From Prevotella sp. (GTDB lineage: Bacteria; Bacteroidota; Bacteroidia; Bacteroidales; Bacteroidaceae), in contig JAFYYV010000040.1 in assembly GCA_017557405.1 (NCBI GenBank), positions 39,290 to 103,289 of the forward strand: a stretch of 64,000 bases of DNA, written 5' to 3'. The notes under the pieces are model-generated. The model was not told the DNA's origin. It ran no database searches and saw only the letters and a list, made by a program, of their open reading frames with translations. Positions 25,015 to 33,980 of the stretch are shown in pieces. Position 1 is the first letter of the stretch. Every line of letters begins with the position of its first letter. Both the position numbers and the translations under genes were made by a program.

Positions 25015-25803
25015 GTGACGATTAGAAAGGTGATTGACGCCCTTGAACGATTCGCGCCTCTGCCCTTGCAAGAAGGATACGACAATGCCGGCTTGCAAGT
25101 TGGATTGACAGAAGCGGAAGTCTCAGGGGCTTTATTGTGTCTGGACGTGACCGAGTCCATCATAGACGAAGCCGTGGCGAGGGGATGTAACCTCGTTGTG
25201 GCCCACCACCCGTTGATTTTCCGCAAACTGGCTTGCATCTCAGATGGCGACTACGTGCAACGCACCGTGATGAAGGCCATTCGCGAGGGTGTGGCCATCG
25301 TGGCCATGCACACCAACCTGGACAATGCTCGTGGGGGCGTGAACTTCAAGATGGCCGAGCGGATGGGGTTGCAGAATGTGGACTTCATGGCCGAGCCTCG
25401 GATGGTGGAAGGCATTGACGGAGCGTCGGGTGTGGTGGGCGAGTTGGCTGAACCGATGGAAGCACAGGCGTTTGTGGCCATGCTGAAGGAGCGGTTTGGG
25501 GCCGAGAGCGTCAGATGCAACGAACTCTTGAAGCGCCCGATTCGCCGTGTGGCCCTTTGTTGCGGCGCAGGTTCGTTCCTGCTTGGCGAAGCTTTGAAGG
25601 CTGGTGCCGACGCCTTTGTGACGGGCGAGATGGGCTATCATGAGTTCTTCGGACACGAACAACAAATACAGATTGCCGTCATTGGGCATTATGAAAGCGA
25701 ACTCGCCACACGCGAGATTTTCCGCGACATCATCGAGCGCGAATGCGAAGGCGTGAGATGCCTGATGGCCGAGACAAATACGAATCCAATAAAATATTTA
25801 TAA
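25015..25803 (+). CDS. Nif3-like dinuclear metal-centre protein
   Basis: A 262-residue protein with GTG start; it is the only start between the promoter and the conserved opening TIRKVIDALERFAPLPLQEGYDNAGLQVG. Metal-ligand residues lie in VVAHHPLIF, AMHTNLDNARGGVN, TGEMGYHEF and IGHYESE. The Nif3/YbgI family forms toroidal hexamers; some members act as GTP cyclohydrolase I type 2, but the common role is unsettled. 65 nt before the zinc-ribbon gene, a pairing frequent in Bacteroidota. Confidence 0.92.
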   Translation: MTIRKVIDALERFAPLPLQEGYDNAGLQVGLTEAEVSGALLCLDVTESIIDEAVARGCNLVVAHHPLIFRKLACISDGDYVQRTVMKAIREGVAIVAMHTNLDNARGGVNFKMAERMGLQNVDFMAEPRMVEGIDGASGVVGELAEPMEAQAFVAMLKERFGAESVRCNELLKRPIRRVALCCGAGSFLLGEALKAGADAFVTGEMGYHEFFGHEQQIQIAVIGHYESELATREIFRDIIERECEGVRCLMAETNTNPIKYL

Positions 25804-25868
25804 ACCAAGCCCCACGCCTCCTTTAGGGCTCCTCCAACGCGGAGGATAAGAGGGGAGGAATGCATTTT

Positions 25869-26702
25869 ATGGCAAAGAAAGATCCTACAGACTTATCCGT
25901 GGAAGAGAAGCTGAAGACCCTTTACCAGCTTCAGACCACACTTTCGGCTATCGACGACAAGAAGGCCTTGCGTGGCGAACTGCCTCTTGAGGTGCAGGAC
26001 CTGGAAGACGAGATTGCCGGATTGACCATTCGTATTGAGAAAATCCAAACCGACATCAAGGATTTCCAAGCCGCCATTCTTCAGAAGAAGGCCGAGATCA
26101 ACGAAGCTCAGGCTAGCGTGGACCGCTATCAGAACCAGTTGAACGAGGTGAAGAACAACCGCGAATACGACACGCTGACCAAGGAAATCGAGTACCAGAC
26201 GCTGGAAATCGAACTTTGTAACAAGAAGATTCGCGAAGCCATGATCAAGGTGGAGGAGAAGAAGCACGACATGGAGAGCGCCGAGGAGATCATCAAGGAT
26301 CGCCAGATGGCTCTTGACGAGAAGAAGAGCGAACTCAACGAGATCATGCAGGAAACCAAGGACGAGGAAGAGAAACTGAAGGCCAAAGCTAAGGAACTGG
26401 AGACGAAGATCGAGCCACGTTTGTTGAGCAGTTTCAAGCGTATTCGCAAGAACGCCCGTAATGGTCTGGGCATCGTCTATGTACAACGCGACGCTTGTGG
26501 TGGTTGCTTCAATAAGATTCCGCCCCAGCGCCAACTCGACATCAAGATGCACAAGAAGGTCATCGTGTGCGAATATTGTGGTCGTATCATGATTGATCCC
26601 GAACTGGCTGGTGTGAAGATTGAAAACGCTGCGGAGGAGAAACCCAGACGTAAGCGCGCCATTCGCAAGAAGGCTGAAACCGAGACTCCTGCCGAGGATT
26701 GA
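25869..26702 (+). CDS. Coiled-coil C4-type zinc-ribbon protein (DUF164)
   Basis: A 277-residue protein. Residues 10-185 are one long charged coiled coil (EDEIAGLTIRIEKIQTDIKD, KKSELNEIMQETKDEEEKLK); residues 195-240 form a zinc ribbon with CGGC and CEYCGR as the four Cys ligands. The C-terminus is basic (EEKPRRKRAIRKKAE). Probably a nucleic-acid- or ribosome-associated adaptor. The space before it carries a CCTCC/GGAGG dispersed repeat (25805-25858). Confidence 0.88.
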   Translation: MAKKDPTDLSVEEKLKTLYQLQTTLSAIDDKKALRGELPLEVQDLEDEIAGLTIRIEKIQTDIKDFQAAILQKKAEINEAQASVDRYQNQLNEVKNNREYDTLTKEIEYQTLEIELCNKKIREAMIKVEEKKHDMESAEEIIKDRQMALDEKKSELNEIMQETKDEEEKLKAKAKELETKIEPRLLSSFKRIRKNARNGLGIVYVQRDACGGCFNKIPPQRQLDIKMHKKVIVCEYCGRIMIDPELAGVKIENAAEEKPRRKRAIRKKAETETPAED

Positions 26703-26745
26703 TTGACTTCTGAAGCATCCTTTTGGGGATGAAGAACATAAAAAA

Positions 26746-26779
26746 ACGGCCTTTGGCAATCGCCAAGGGTCGTCTTTTT
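26746..26779 (+). terminator. Rho-independent terminator
   Basis: ACGGCCTTTGGC pairs with GCCAAGGGTCGT, followed by CTTTTTG; the preceding A-run may allow use from both sides. Confidence 0.85.
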
Positions 26780-26853
26780 GTTTCTATTCGATTGCGTTTG
26801 CTTTTCTTTTCTTCAACGCTCGTTTTTCTTGCGCTTCGTAGTTGCTCAGGCCT

Positions 26854-27678
26854 TCAGAGTCCCCGAGCCTTATAAATCTTCTCTTTGGCGTCGTTGATTT
26901 CCTTGAACTTCTTCTCGGCGGCTTTCTTCACATCGTCGCCCAACGTGGCCACACGGTCGGGATGGTGTTTCAACGCCATTTTGCGATAGGCGGCCTTCAC
27001 CTCGTCGTCGGTGGCAGAGGGTTCAATACCCAACACCTTGTAGGCGGCTTCGATGCTGGTGCTGCTATCGCGAAGGTTGAGCATCGACTCGACATCTTCG
27101 GTCGAGAGCGAGAGGCTGACGGCGACTTCCTTCAGGGCTTGAATCTCTTCAGGGACGACTTTTCCATCAGCCTGAGCAATCATCACGAGGAAGTTGAGTA
27201 ATTGTAGGCGTTGGGAATAATCCATGTTTCGGGCAATTTGGGCGCATGCGCTTCGGATGGTGGAGCGGAATTGTGAAGCACCCATCTGCTTTTGTTGCTC
27301 GAAGAGTCTCAGCACAATCTCCTCGCCTTGCCTTCTGGCTTCCTCGCCGAAGTTTGTTCGTAGGAAATTGCGTAAGAGCTCCATCTCGGAATGCATGACC
27401 TTTCCGTCGGCTCGAATGATGTAGGAGGCGAGCACCAAGAGCGAGAAAAGGAACGAATTGCGTTGCCCTTCGTAGGTTCGTTGTTGCGTCGTCTGGTCGC
27501 TATACGAACGCCGCTGATGGTGCTGGTCGTCGTATTCGCGGTTGTTATAGTCGTCGTAGCCATTTACGGCATCGAGCCCCAAATCGAAGAGATAGCCCAA
27601 GGCGAACCCTGCGAGTGCGCCTAGCGGACCTCCTGTGATGAAGCCGAGAAAGCCTCCTATCCATTTTCCTGCTGCCAT
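26854..27678 (-). CDS. djlA: DjlA-like TerB/DnaJ-domain protein
   Basis: A 274-residue protein from ATG 27678, where the conserved [21 protein letters not shown] begins; earlier in-frame codons lack this pattern. Order: Gly-rich membrane-inserting segment (1-32), Gln/Tyr-rich linker, TerB-like helical domain (about 80-185, with [13 protein letters not shown] and [12 protein letters not shown]), and a C-terminal J domain with the HPD tripeptide (LKHHPDRV). It should stimulate DnaK at the inner membrane, as in E. coli DjlA. Confidence 0.9.
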   Translation of the reverse strand: MAAGKWIGGFLGFITGGPLGALAGFALGYLFDLGLDAVNGYDDYNNREYDDQHHQRRSYSDQTTQQRTYEGQRNSFLFSLLVLASYIIRADGKVMHSEMELLRNFLRTNFGEEARRQGEEIVLRLFEQQKQMGASQFRSTIRSACAQIARNMDYSQRLQLLNFLVMIAQADGKVVPEEIQALKEVAVSLSLSTEDVESMLNLRDSSTSIEAAYKVLGIEPSATDDEVKAAYRKMALKHHPDRVATLGDDVKKAAEKKFKEINDAKEKIYKARGL

Positions 27679-27817
27679 ATAGAAAAGACTTGTTTCGTTC
27701 GTGTGGTTGCCAAAGTTTTGGAACCCCTTGATTTGCAAAAGTACAAAAAAAGCGGCAAATGGGAAAATGTTTCGCAAAAAAGTGATGCCGAGTGGTGGTG
27801 TTTTGATAATTATTGCG

Positions 27818-27825
27818 TAAATTTG
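27818..27825 (+). promoter_or_regulatory. -7 box for the sugar transporter gene
   Basis: TAAATTTG, 41 nt upstream of ATG 27867; it rules out the TTG start at 27813. Confidence 0.6.
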
Positions 27826-27866
27826 TGGCCAATATAAAATCTACCTTAGAAATAAAACAAACGAAC

Positions 27867-29204
27867 ATGAGCCAAACGAAAAGCAAATTGGTGGAACGGA
27901 AGTATCTTGTGACTTTCATCCTCGTCACATCGCTATTCTCCCTTTGGGGTTTTGCCAACGATTTCACGAATCCTATGGTAGCCGCATTCAGAACGGTGAT
28001 GGAGTTGTCGAACTTCAAGGCGTCGATGATACAGTTCGCCTTCTATGGCGGATATGCAACGATGGCCATCCCGGCAGCATTATTCATTCGCAAATACAGC
28101 TATAAGAGTGGTATCCTTGTCGGATTGGCACTCTATGCCGCAGGAGCCATTCTCGCGATGCCCGCCGCCCAGGTGCAGAGTTTCGTGTTCTTCTGTTTGG
28201 CCTTGTATATCCTGACTTTCGGCCTTGCATTCCTTGAGACGACCGCCAATCCGTTCATCCTTGCGTTGGGTTCGAAAGAAACCAGCACGCGACGATTGAA
28301 TATGGCGCAGGCTTTCAATCCTGTAGGCTCGCTCACGGGTATGGCTGTGGCTTCGTTTCTGGTGTTGCCAAACCTGCTCTCAGATGAACGCGATGCAGCC
28401 GGACAATTGACTTTTGCGGCAAAGAGCGCAGCTGAAAAAGCGAGCATTTGCACGCATGACCTTGCCGCCATTCGTACGCCCTACGTGGTCATCGGACTCA
28501 TCGTGTTGGCGGTCTTCGTGGTCTTTTTGTTGAAGAAGATGCCGAAGACGGAATCGGAGCAGCAGAAGGAAGAAGGGCAGGTGCATTCGGTAAAGACGAC
28601 GCTTCGCAACTTGTGGAATAACAGCAACTATCGTTTCGGCGTGTTCTCCCAGTTCTGCTATGTAGGCGCACAGATCATGTGCTGGACTTTCATCATTCAA
28701 TATGCTGAGCGTTTAGGTTTGAGTTGGGCCGAGGCACAGATGTTCAATATCGTCGCTATGTCGCTCAATCTGGTGGGTCGCTTCGTGGGCACATACCTGA
28801 TGAAATACTTCAATTCACGTCTGATGTTGGCGGCTTTTGCCATTGGAGCGATGATTTGCACGATGGGCGCCATTCTGATTGATGGTATGATGGGACTTTA
28901 TTCACTTGTGCTCATCAGTCTGTTTATGTCTATCATGTTCCCAAGCATCTATGGAATTGCCCTTGAGAACGTGGAGACAAGCGATACCACACTGGGAGCC
29001 GCATTCCTGGTGATGGCCATTTTGGGTGGTGCTGTATTTCCTCCCATGCAGGGCGCTATTATCGATTATGGAACCATCATGAACCATCCCGCCGTGAACG
29101 TGTCGTATGTGCTGCCGTTGCTTTGCTTCCTGCTCATCATGATTTATGGCTTTAGGGCTTATCGCAATCGTCAGGCTATGTTGGCCGCTGAGAGCGAAGA
29201 ATAA
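27867..29204 (+). CDS. FucP-family sugar:H+ symporter (MFS)
   Basis: A 445-residue protein with about 12 hydrophobic segments. The opening FILVTSLFSLWGFANDFTNPMVAAF is the FucP signature (the Asp and Asn take part in proton and sugar binding). Also typical are FLETTANPFILALG, LNMAQAFNPVGS and SIYGIALENV. It imports a monosaccharide such as fucose, galactose or glucose with protons; the sugar cannot be told. No sugar catabolic gene is adjacent. Confidence 0.9.
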   Translation: MSQTKSKLVERKYLVTFILVTSLFSLWGFANDFTNPMVAAFRTVMELSNFKASMIQFAFYGGYATMAIPAALFIRKYSYKSGILVGLALYAAGAILAMPAAQVQSFVFFCLALYILTFGLAFLETTANPFILALGSKETSTRRLNMAQAFNPVGSLTGMAVASFLVLPNLLSDERDAAGQLTFAAKSAAEKASICTHDLAAIRTPYVVIGLIVLAVFVVFLLKKMPKTESEQQKEEGQVHSVKTTLRNLWNNSNYRFGVFSQFCYVGAQIMCWTFIIQYAERLGLSWAEAQMFNIVAMSLNLVGRFVGTYLMKYFNSRLMLAAFAIGAMICTMGAILIDGMMGLYSLVLISLFMSIMFPSIYGIALENVETSDTTLGAAFLVMAILGGAVFPPMQGAIIDYGTIMNHPAVNVSYVLPLLCFLLIMIYGFRAYRNRQAMLAAESEE

Positions 29205-29242
29205 TCGGCTTAGACGCGAGAAATAGGGGCTAGCGTCATGTT

Positions 29243-29352
29243 GGTTGTTAAAGGCCACAAATGACGTTGTTAAAGGCCACAAATGACGTTGTTAAAGGCC
29301 ACAAATGACAAGGTCAAAGCTATGCAATGAGGCGGTCAAAGGCCACAAATGA
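29243..29352 (-). repeat. Array of five 22-bp repeat units (locus 3)
   Basis: Five units of exactly 22 bp in the opposite orientation to loci 1 and 2. Two adjacent units (29265-29286 and 29287-29308) are identical, the third differs by one base. On the minus strand they read TCATTTGTGGCC then TTTAAC or TTTGAC, plus one TCATTGCATAGCTTTGAC unit at 29309-29330. It fills the gap between two convergent genes. Confidence 0.9.
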
Positions 29353-29371
29353 CATTTGATGAAGAATCGGT

Positions 29372-29824
29372 TCAGATAATGTCTTCGTAATTGGGAATAT
29401 CGGGAAGGAATTCGTAGGTGTTGTGCTCGTAATCCATGCGGCAACAATAATGATTCAAACCGTTGGAGACAATCAAAAAGTCCACGTGGAGCAGCATGTT
29501 GTAGGTGGTTATTTGGTTGAACACCTCTTGCGTGATAGTAATGTGGGGCGCCTTGTATTCCACCACCAGGCGAGGGCGAAGAGTAGTATCGTAGAGCACC
29601 GTATCGGCTCGCAATTTCTTGTCGCCCACCTGCAATTTCACTTCATTGGCCAAGAGGGTAGAGGGATAGCCTTTGTGCTCGACAAGAAAATGAACGAAAT
29701 GTTGCCTGACCCACTCTTCTGGGGTCAGCGCAACGTATTTTCGGCGTAGAATGTCGAAAATCGTGGGTTTCTCTTTGCTTCCCGCTAATTTTATCTGGTA
29801 GGAGGGTAGGTTTAATTGAATCAT
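29372..29824 (-). CDS. Stand-alone HsdR-N-like nuclease-fold protein
   Basis: A 150-residue protein from ATG 29824 (MIQLNLPSYQIKL). It matches the type I restriction enzyme R-protein N-terminal domain: PEEWVRQHF, NEVKLQVGDKKLRADTVLYD (Asp) and LVVEYKAP, giving the PD-(D/E)xK core with E-x-K in VEYKAP. No helicase or modification subunit is nearby. Such short versions are common in Bacteroidota next to holA, so it is probably a core gene of unknown role. Divergent from holA with a 52-nt gap. Confidence 0.82.
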   Translation of the reverse strand: MIQLNLPSYQIKLAGSKEKPTIFDILRRKYVALTPEEWVRQHFVHFLVEHKGYPSTLLANEVKLQVGDKKLRADTVLYDTTLRPRLVVEYKAPHITITQEVFNQITTYNMLLHVDFLIVSNGLNHYCCRMDYEHNTYEFLPDIPNYEDII

Positions 29825-29830
29825 TTTTTG

Positions 29831-29838
29831 TATCTTTG
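29831..29838 (+). promoter_or_regulatory. -7 box for holA
   Basis: TATCTTTG, 38 nt upstream of ATG 29877. Confidence 0.65.
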
Positions 29839-29876
29839 TGTGCAAAATTACAAATAAATACGGAAATTAGACAAAA

Positions 29877-30923
29877 ATGGCAGAGAAAAAGGTGGGTTCT
29901 ACGTATGAATCCATTATGCGCGACCTGAAGGAGCGGAAATTCGCACCTATTTATATATTAATGGGCGAAGAGTCGTACTTTATCGACAAGATTGCCGACT
30001 ATATCGCCACGAATGCGTTGACGCCTGAGGAGCAGGATTTCAACCAGACAATCTTGTTTGGCTTGGACGTCAATCCTTCTCAGGTGGTCGATATGGCTCG
30101 TCGCTACCCTATGATGGCCGAGCATCAGGTTGTAATCGTGAAAGAGGCGCAAAACCTTCGCAATCTTGACGCGATAGAGAAATATGTCGACAAACAGATG
30201 ATGAAAACCACGATTTTGGTGCTTTGTTTCATGAATGCGTCGCTCGACAGAAGGAAAAAAGCGGTGGGCAGCATGCTGACAAAGGCCGAAATGAATGGGG
30301 GAGTGGTATTTGAGAGCAAAAAGAAACGCGAAAATGAGCTTCCTTCGTTCATCGAAGACTATTTGTACGCAAAAAATGCAAGCATCGACCATAAATCTGC
30401 GCAAATGATAGCCGATCATATTGGCTCTGATTTGAGTCGATTGATTTCTGAGCTCGACAAAGTGCTCATTTCATTGCCAGCCGACAATCGTGGGGTGACT
30501 CCCGAGGTGGTGGAACGCGAGATAGGGGTGAGCAAGGACTTCAATGGTTTCGAACTGCGAGATGCGGTCGTAAATCGCAACGTTTTCAAAGCAAATCAAA
30601 TTATCAAATATTTTGACAATAATCCGAAGGCAGGTTCCATCTATTCATTTCTCCCAATGCTCTTCAATTATTTTCAAAATCTCATGACGGCTTATTATGC
30701 TCCCGATCGAACGAACGAAAAATCGGTCGCTCAGTATCTGGATTTGAAATCTTTGTGGGGTGTGAAAGACTATATGACGGGCTTGAGAAATTATAGTGGA
30801 ATGAAAACGATGCAGATAATTTCCAAAATTAGAGAAATTGATGCCAAAAGTAAGGGGCTTGACAACCCAAATGCGGGTCCAGGAGAGCTCATGAAAGAGC
30901 TGATTTTTTACATTTTGCATTAA
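29877..30923 (+). CDS. holA: DNA polymerase III delta subunit
   Basis: A 348-residue clamp-loader subunit. IYILMGEESYFIDKIADYI at about 22-40 is the degenerate nucleotide-binding start of the domain; MMAEHQVVIVKEAQNL follows; the helical lid contains IGSDLSRLISELDKV; the C-terminal collar domain has NNPKAGSIYSFLPMLFNYF. Delta opens the beta sliding clamp during replication. Length is normal for the family. Monocistronic. Confidence 0.93.
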   Translation: MAEKKVGSTYESIMRDLKERKFAPIYILMGEESYFIDKIADYIATNALTPEEQDFNQTILFGLDVNPSQVVDMARRYPMMAEHQVVIVKEAQNLRNLDAIEKYVDKQMMKTTILVLCFMNASLDRRKKAVGSMLTKAEMNGGVVFESKKKRENELPSFIEDYLYAKNASIDHKSAQMIADHIGSDLSRLISELDKVLISLPADNRGVTPEVVEREIGVSKDFNGFELRDAVVNRNVFKANQIIKYFDNNPKAGSIYSFLPMLFNYFQNLMTAYYAPDRTNEKSVAQYLDLKSLWGVKDYMTGLRNYSGMKTMQIISKIREIDAKSKGLDNPNAGPGELMKELIFYILH

Positions 30924-30960
30924 AAAAGTCGGTTTTTTGACGATTTTTTTTCTAGATTGA

Positions 30961-30984
30961 GTGCTCAGGTCGAGCACTTTTTTT
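30961..30984 (+). terminator. holA terminator
   Basis: GTGCTC pairs with GAGCAC, followed by seven T. Confidence 0.8.
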
Positions 30985-31642
30985 GTACCTAACTTCTAGT
31001 AAAATCAGGCACTTAACCTCAAAAACACCCCTCTGAAAATCGCGTATTTTTGAGCGAGTCGCCCCTCGCTCAAGAATAATCGAAAAATGACGTTTTTTCG
31101 CTCTTTTGCCTCTCCTTCGATTTATTGTTAGCATTCATTAGCATTTAATTTTGTATAACTTTTAAGCCGTAAACAATCGTAAATTTGAATTTTGTGATTA
31201 GAATTTACATTTGTTATTGCATTCCGAATTGCACATTTTCGTTTCAAAATCCACTTTTGATTTTCAAATATTCAAAATCGAAAAACGAAATGTATGAATA
31301 TTCATGCATATTTTGCACCCATAACTAATCGTATACCAGTTAGTTATGTGACTTTCTTATAAGTTATTCATCGAGAAACCACTTCTTTGGGACAGATGTT
31401 TTTGCATATTCAACACCAATCTCATACCTGATTCATAAGTAACATATTTTCAACCAATATATTATGAACTTCCACTAAATAAAAGCATTGCTATACTTTA
31501 GATATGTAAATTTCATACCATGTTTACATATCAATAATTGCACACATGTTTTAGTTTTGTTTTGTGACTTCTAAAATCAAAATTCATATTTTTAAATACA
31601 TAAATTTCATTCGCATTTGTTGCGTATTTCATTTTTTTGTTT
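30985..31642. other. AT-rich gene-free stretch
   Basis: About 650 nt of AT-rich DNA without a credible gene. No repeats of the families described here were seen. It ends at the promoter of the HTH gene and may hold distant regulatory sites, but none stands out. Confidence 0.4.
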
Positions 31643-31650
31643 TATCTTTG
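31643..31650 (+). promoter_or_regulatory. -7 box for the HTH gene
   Basis: TATCTTTG, 53 nt upstream of ATG 31704. Confidence 0.65.
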
Positions 31651-31703
31651 TAAAATCTTAGAGTAATCGCCGTTTTTCGGTAAAAATGCACCAAATAACT
31701 GTT

Positions 31704-32168
31704 ATGAAAGACAGAATTCGTAAAATTATGGAGAGTCAACACATGACTCAACAGACCTTCGCCCAGTTCATCCAAATGTCACCTGCTTCACTCAGCAGCA
31801 TCTTCAACGGACGTACAAAACCAACTTTGAACATCATCGAGGCGATCAAACAAAAAATCCCTGCTCTATCAACCGACTGGTTGTTGTTTGGTCGTGGACC
31901 TATGTATGTGGATGAAGTTGTTCAATCCGACGACACTTCTTTTGAGAATGTGCAAGGTGAACCAATCGATCAGATGCTCAATTTTGACCAGGTCTCCCCT
32001 TCCCCAACAGGTGTTTTGACGACAAGAAATAAAAACGGTGTTTCAAATACACCAAATAATAACGAGAAAATTCTTATGAAATATTTTGACAAACCGCAAC
32101 GTCAAATTACAGAAATCAGGATTTTCTACGATGATCAGACTTGGGAGACTTTTGTTCCCAAGAAATAA
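31704..32168 (+). CDS. Cro/C1-type HTH protein
   Basis: A 154-residue protein from ATG 31704; ATG 31686 would add six residues. The N-terminal HTH is MTQQTFAQFIQMSPASLSSI (about 14-33) with FNGRTKPTLNIIEAIKQKIP completing the five-helix fold. The middle part is polar and probably unstructured; the C-terminal 30 residues (RQITEIRIFYDDQTWETFVP) look like a small beta hairpin module that may bind a ligand or partner. Target unknown. Confidence 0.82.
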   Translation: MKDRIRKIMESQHMTQQTFAQFIQMSPASLSSIFNGRTKPTLNIIEAIKQKIPALSTDWLLFGRGPMYVDEVVQSDDTSFENVQGEPIDQMLNFDQVSPSPTGVLTTRNKNGVSNTPNNNEKILMKYFDKPQRQITEIRIFYDDQTWETFVPKK

Positions 32169-32182
32169 GATCCAAAAATGAT

Positions 32183-32215
32183 GGTGGAAGGCTTCTTGAG
32201 TCTTCCACCTTATTA
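32183..32215 (+). terminator. Hairpin after the HTH gene
   Basis: GGTGGAAG pairs with CTTCCACC; the tail is TTATTATATT rather than a pure T-run. Confidence 0.6.
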
Positions 32216-32266
32216 TATTACAGAAAATATTCCGCCGTAGATGTGCTCTTTCTGTCGTTTTATTTG

Positions 32267-32274
32267 TACCTTTG
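32267..32274 (+). promoter_or_regulatory. -7 box for pyrK-pyrD
   Basis: TACCTTTG, 29 nt upstream of ATG 32304. Confidence 0.7.
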
Positions 32275-32303
32275 CAGACCAAACCATATATTTTTGAAGA
32301 GAG

Positions 32304-33080
32304 ATGAAGAAATATTGTCTTGATCTGCGAGTCAAAACGGTGGAGCATCTGGGCGACAAGTATGTCTTGATTCGTCTGACCGATGAGAAGCCGCTTCCAG
32401 AGATGCTTCCTGGCCAGTTTGTTGAAGTGCGAGTCGATGGTTCGCCTTCAACTTTCTTGCGTCGCCCCATTTCTATCAACTTCGTGGATGTTGAGCATAA
32501 TGAATTATGGTTGCTTGTGGCTGCTGTAGGCGATGGAACCCGCAGATTGGCCGCGTTGCAACCAGGCGATGTGTTGAATAGTGTTTTACCTTTGGGCAAT
32601 TCGTTCTCAATGCCTCGTTCTTCCAGCCAACGTTTCCTTTTGGTAGGCGGTGGCGTAGGTGTCGCCCCATTGCTTTTCTTAGGCAAAGCCATTCGTGAGC
32701 AAGGTGGCGAACCGACATTCCTACTGGGTGCTCGTTCGGCTTCGGATTTGCTGGAGCTTGATGAATTCAAGAGATACGGCCGCGTTTGTGTGACGACAGA
32801 AGACGGAAGCTTGGGCGAGCGTGGTTTTGTTACCAACCATTCTGTTTTGGCACGCGAGTCGTTCGACATGATTTGCACTTGTGGCCCAAAACCTATGATG
32901 ATGGCTGTTGCGCGCTATGCGCAAAAGGCTGAAATCGAATGCGAGGTTTCACTCGAAAACAAGATGGCTTGTGGTTTGGGAGCCTGTCTTTGTTGTGTAG
33001 AGAAGACCACCGAAGGAAATGTTTGTGTTTGCACAGAAGGTCCGGTTTTAAATGTGAGGAAGTTATTATGGCAGCTTTGA
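32304..33080 (+). CDS. pyrK: Dihydroorotate dehydrogenase electron-transfer subunit
   Basis: A 258-residue iron-sulfur flavoprotein. The FAD domain shows [12 protein letters not shown] (flavin R-x-Y/F-S-type motif), the NAD domain [16 protein letters not shown], and the C-terminal 2Fe-2S ligands are Cys in [10 protein letters not shown] and CTEGP. It passes electrons from dihydroorotate via PyrD to NAD+. It overlaps pyrD by 13 bases, which fits a stable 1:1 complex. Confidence 0.95.
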   Translation: MKKYCLDLRVKTVEHLGDKYVLIRLTDEKPLPEMLPGQFVEVRVDGSPSTFLRRPISINFVDVEHNELWLLVAAVGDGTRRLAALQPGDVLNSVLPLGNSFSMPRSSSQRFLLVGGGVGVAPLLFLGKAIREQGGEPTFLLGARSASDLLELDEFKRYGRVCVTTEDGSLGERGFVTNHSVLARESFDMICTCGPKPMMMAVARYAQKAEIECEVSLENKMACGLGACLCCVEKTTEGNVCVCTEGPVLNVRKLLWQL

Positions 33081-33973
33081 ATGTGAAAATAGGCAATCTG
33101 GAACTGAAGAACCCCGTGATGACTGCATCAGGGACGTTTGGTTATGGAATTGAATTCGCCGATTTTGTGCCACTTGAAGAGCTTGGTGGCATCATTGTGA
33201 AGGGAACCACCTTGCAGGCACGCGAAGGCAACGACTATCCCCGCATGGCCGAAACCGCAAGTGGAATGCTGAATTGTGTCGGTTTGCAGAACAAGGGAGT
33301 GGATTATTTTTGTGAACATATCTATCCCCAAATCAAGGATATCGACACAAACATGATTGTGAATGTTAGTGGTTCGTCGCCTGAGACCTATGCCGAATGT
33401 GCTGCTCGTATCGACCAGTTGGAGAAGATTCCCGCTATTGAACTCAATATTTCTTGCCCTAATGTGAAGCAAGGAGGAATGGCTTTTGGTGTGACATGCG
33501 AGGGTGCGGCAAGCGTCGTGCGGTCGGTTCGTGAGCGTTATCACAAGACACTCATCGTGAAACTTTCGCCCAATGTGACCAATATTGCCGATATCGCTCG
33601 TGCTTGTGAGGCCGAAGGTGCCGATTCTGTTTCGCTTATCAACACGTTGATGGGAATGGCTATCGATGTGGAGCATCGCAAACCTTTGCTTTCCATCGGA
33701 ACAGGTGGACTTTCAGGACCTGCCATCAAACCCGTCGCTTTGCGTATGGTGTGGCAAGTGGCTAAGGCAGTGAAGATTCCTGTGGTGGGACTTGGTGGCA
33801 TTTCAACGGCCATTGATGCTGTTGAGTTCTTGATGGCTGGTGCTACGGCAATTGAAATCGGTACGGCCAATTTCCTCGATCCTACTGTAACCATCAAGGT
33901 TCGCGACGGGTTGAACGATTGGCTCGACCGTCATGGATGTAATAGTGTGCACGAAATAATCGGTTGCTTGTAA
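33068..33973 (+). CDS. pyrD: Dihydroorotate dehydrogenase, class 1B catalytic subunit
   Basis: A 301-residue TIM-barrel FMN enzyme from ATG 33068. The opening [18 protein letters not shown], the active-site Cys in [10 protein letters not shown] (class 1 uses Cys as base), [10 protein letters not shown] and the FMN phosphate site [16 protein letters not shown] are all present. It oxidises dihydroorotate to orotate in pyrimidine synthesis. Other pyrimidine genes of the window (pyrG, carAB) lie in the nitrogen operon. Confidence 0.96.
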   Translation: MAALNVKIGNLELKNPVMTASGTFGYGIEFADFVPLEELGGIIVKGTTLQAREGNDYPRMAETASGMLNCVGLQNKGVDYFCEHIYPQIKDIDTNMIVNVSGSSPETYAECAARIDQLEKIPAIELNISCPNVKQGGMAFGVTCEGAASVVRSVRERYHKTLIVKLSPNVTNIADIARACEAEGADSVSLINTLMGMAIDVEHRKPLLSIGTGGLSGPAIKPVALRMVWQVAKAVKIPVVGLGGISTAIDAVEFLMAGATAIEIGTANFLDPTVTIKVRDGLNDWLDRHGCNSVHEIIGCL

Positions 33974-33980
33974 GTTAGAG

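Noticed and set aside
27813-27866. TTG start for the sugar transporter
   Set aside because: The added residues are encoded by the -7 box region itself.
29243-29352. CRISPR array
   Set aside because: Units are contiguous 22-bp repeats without unique spacers, and no cas gene is present.
30985-31642. Replication origin
   Set aside because: AT-rich and near holA, but no cluster of DnaA boxes was recognised and dnaA is not nearby.
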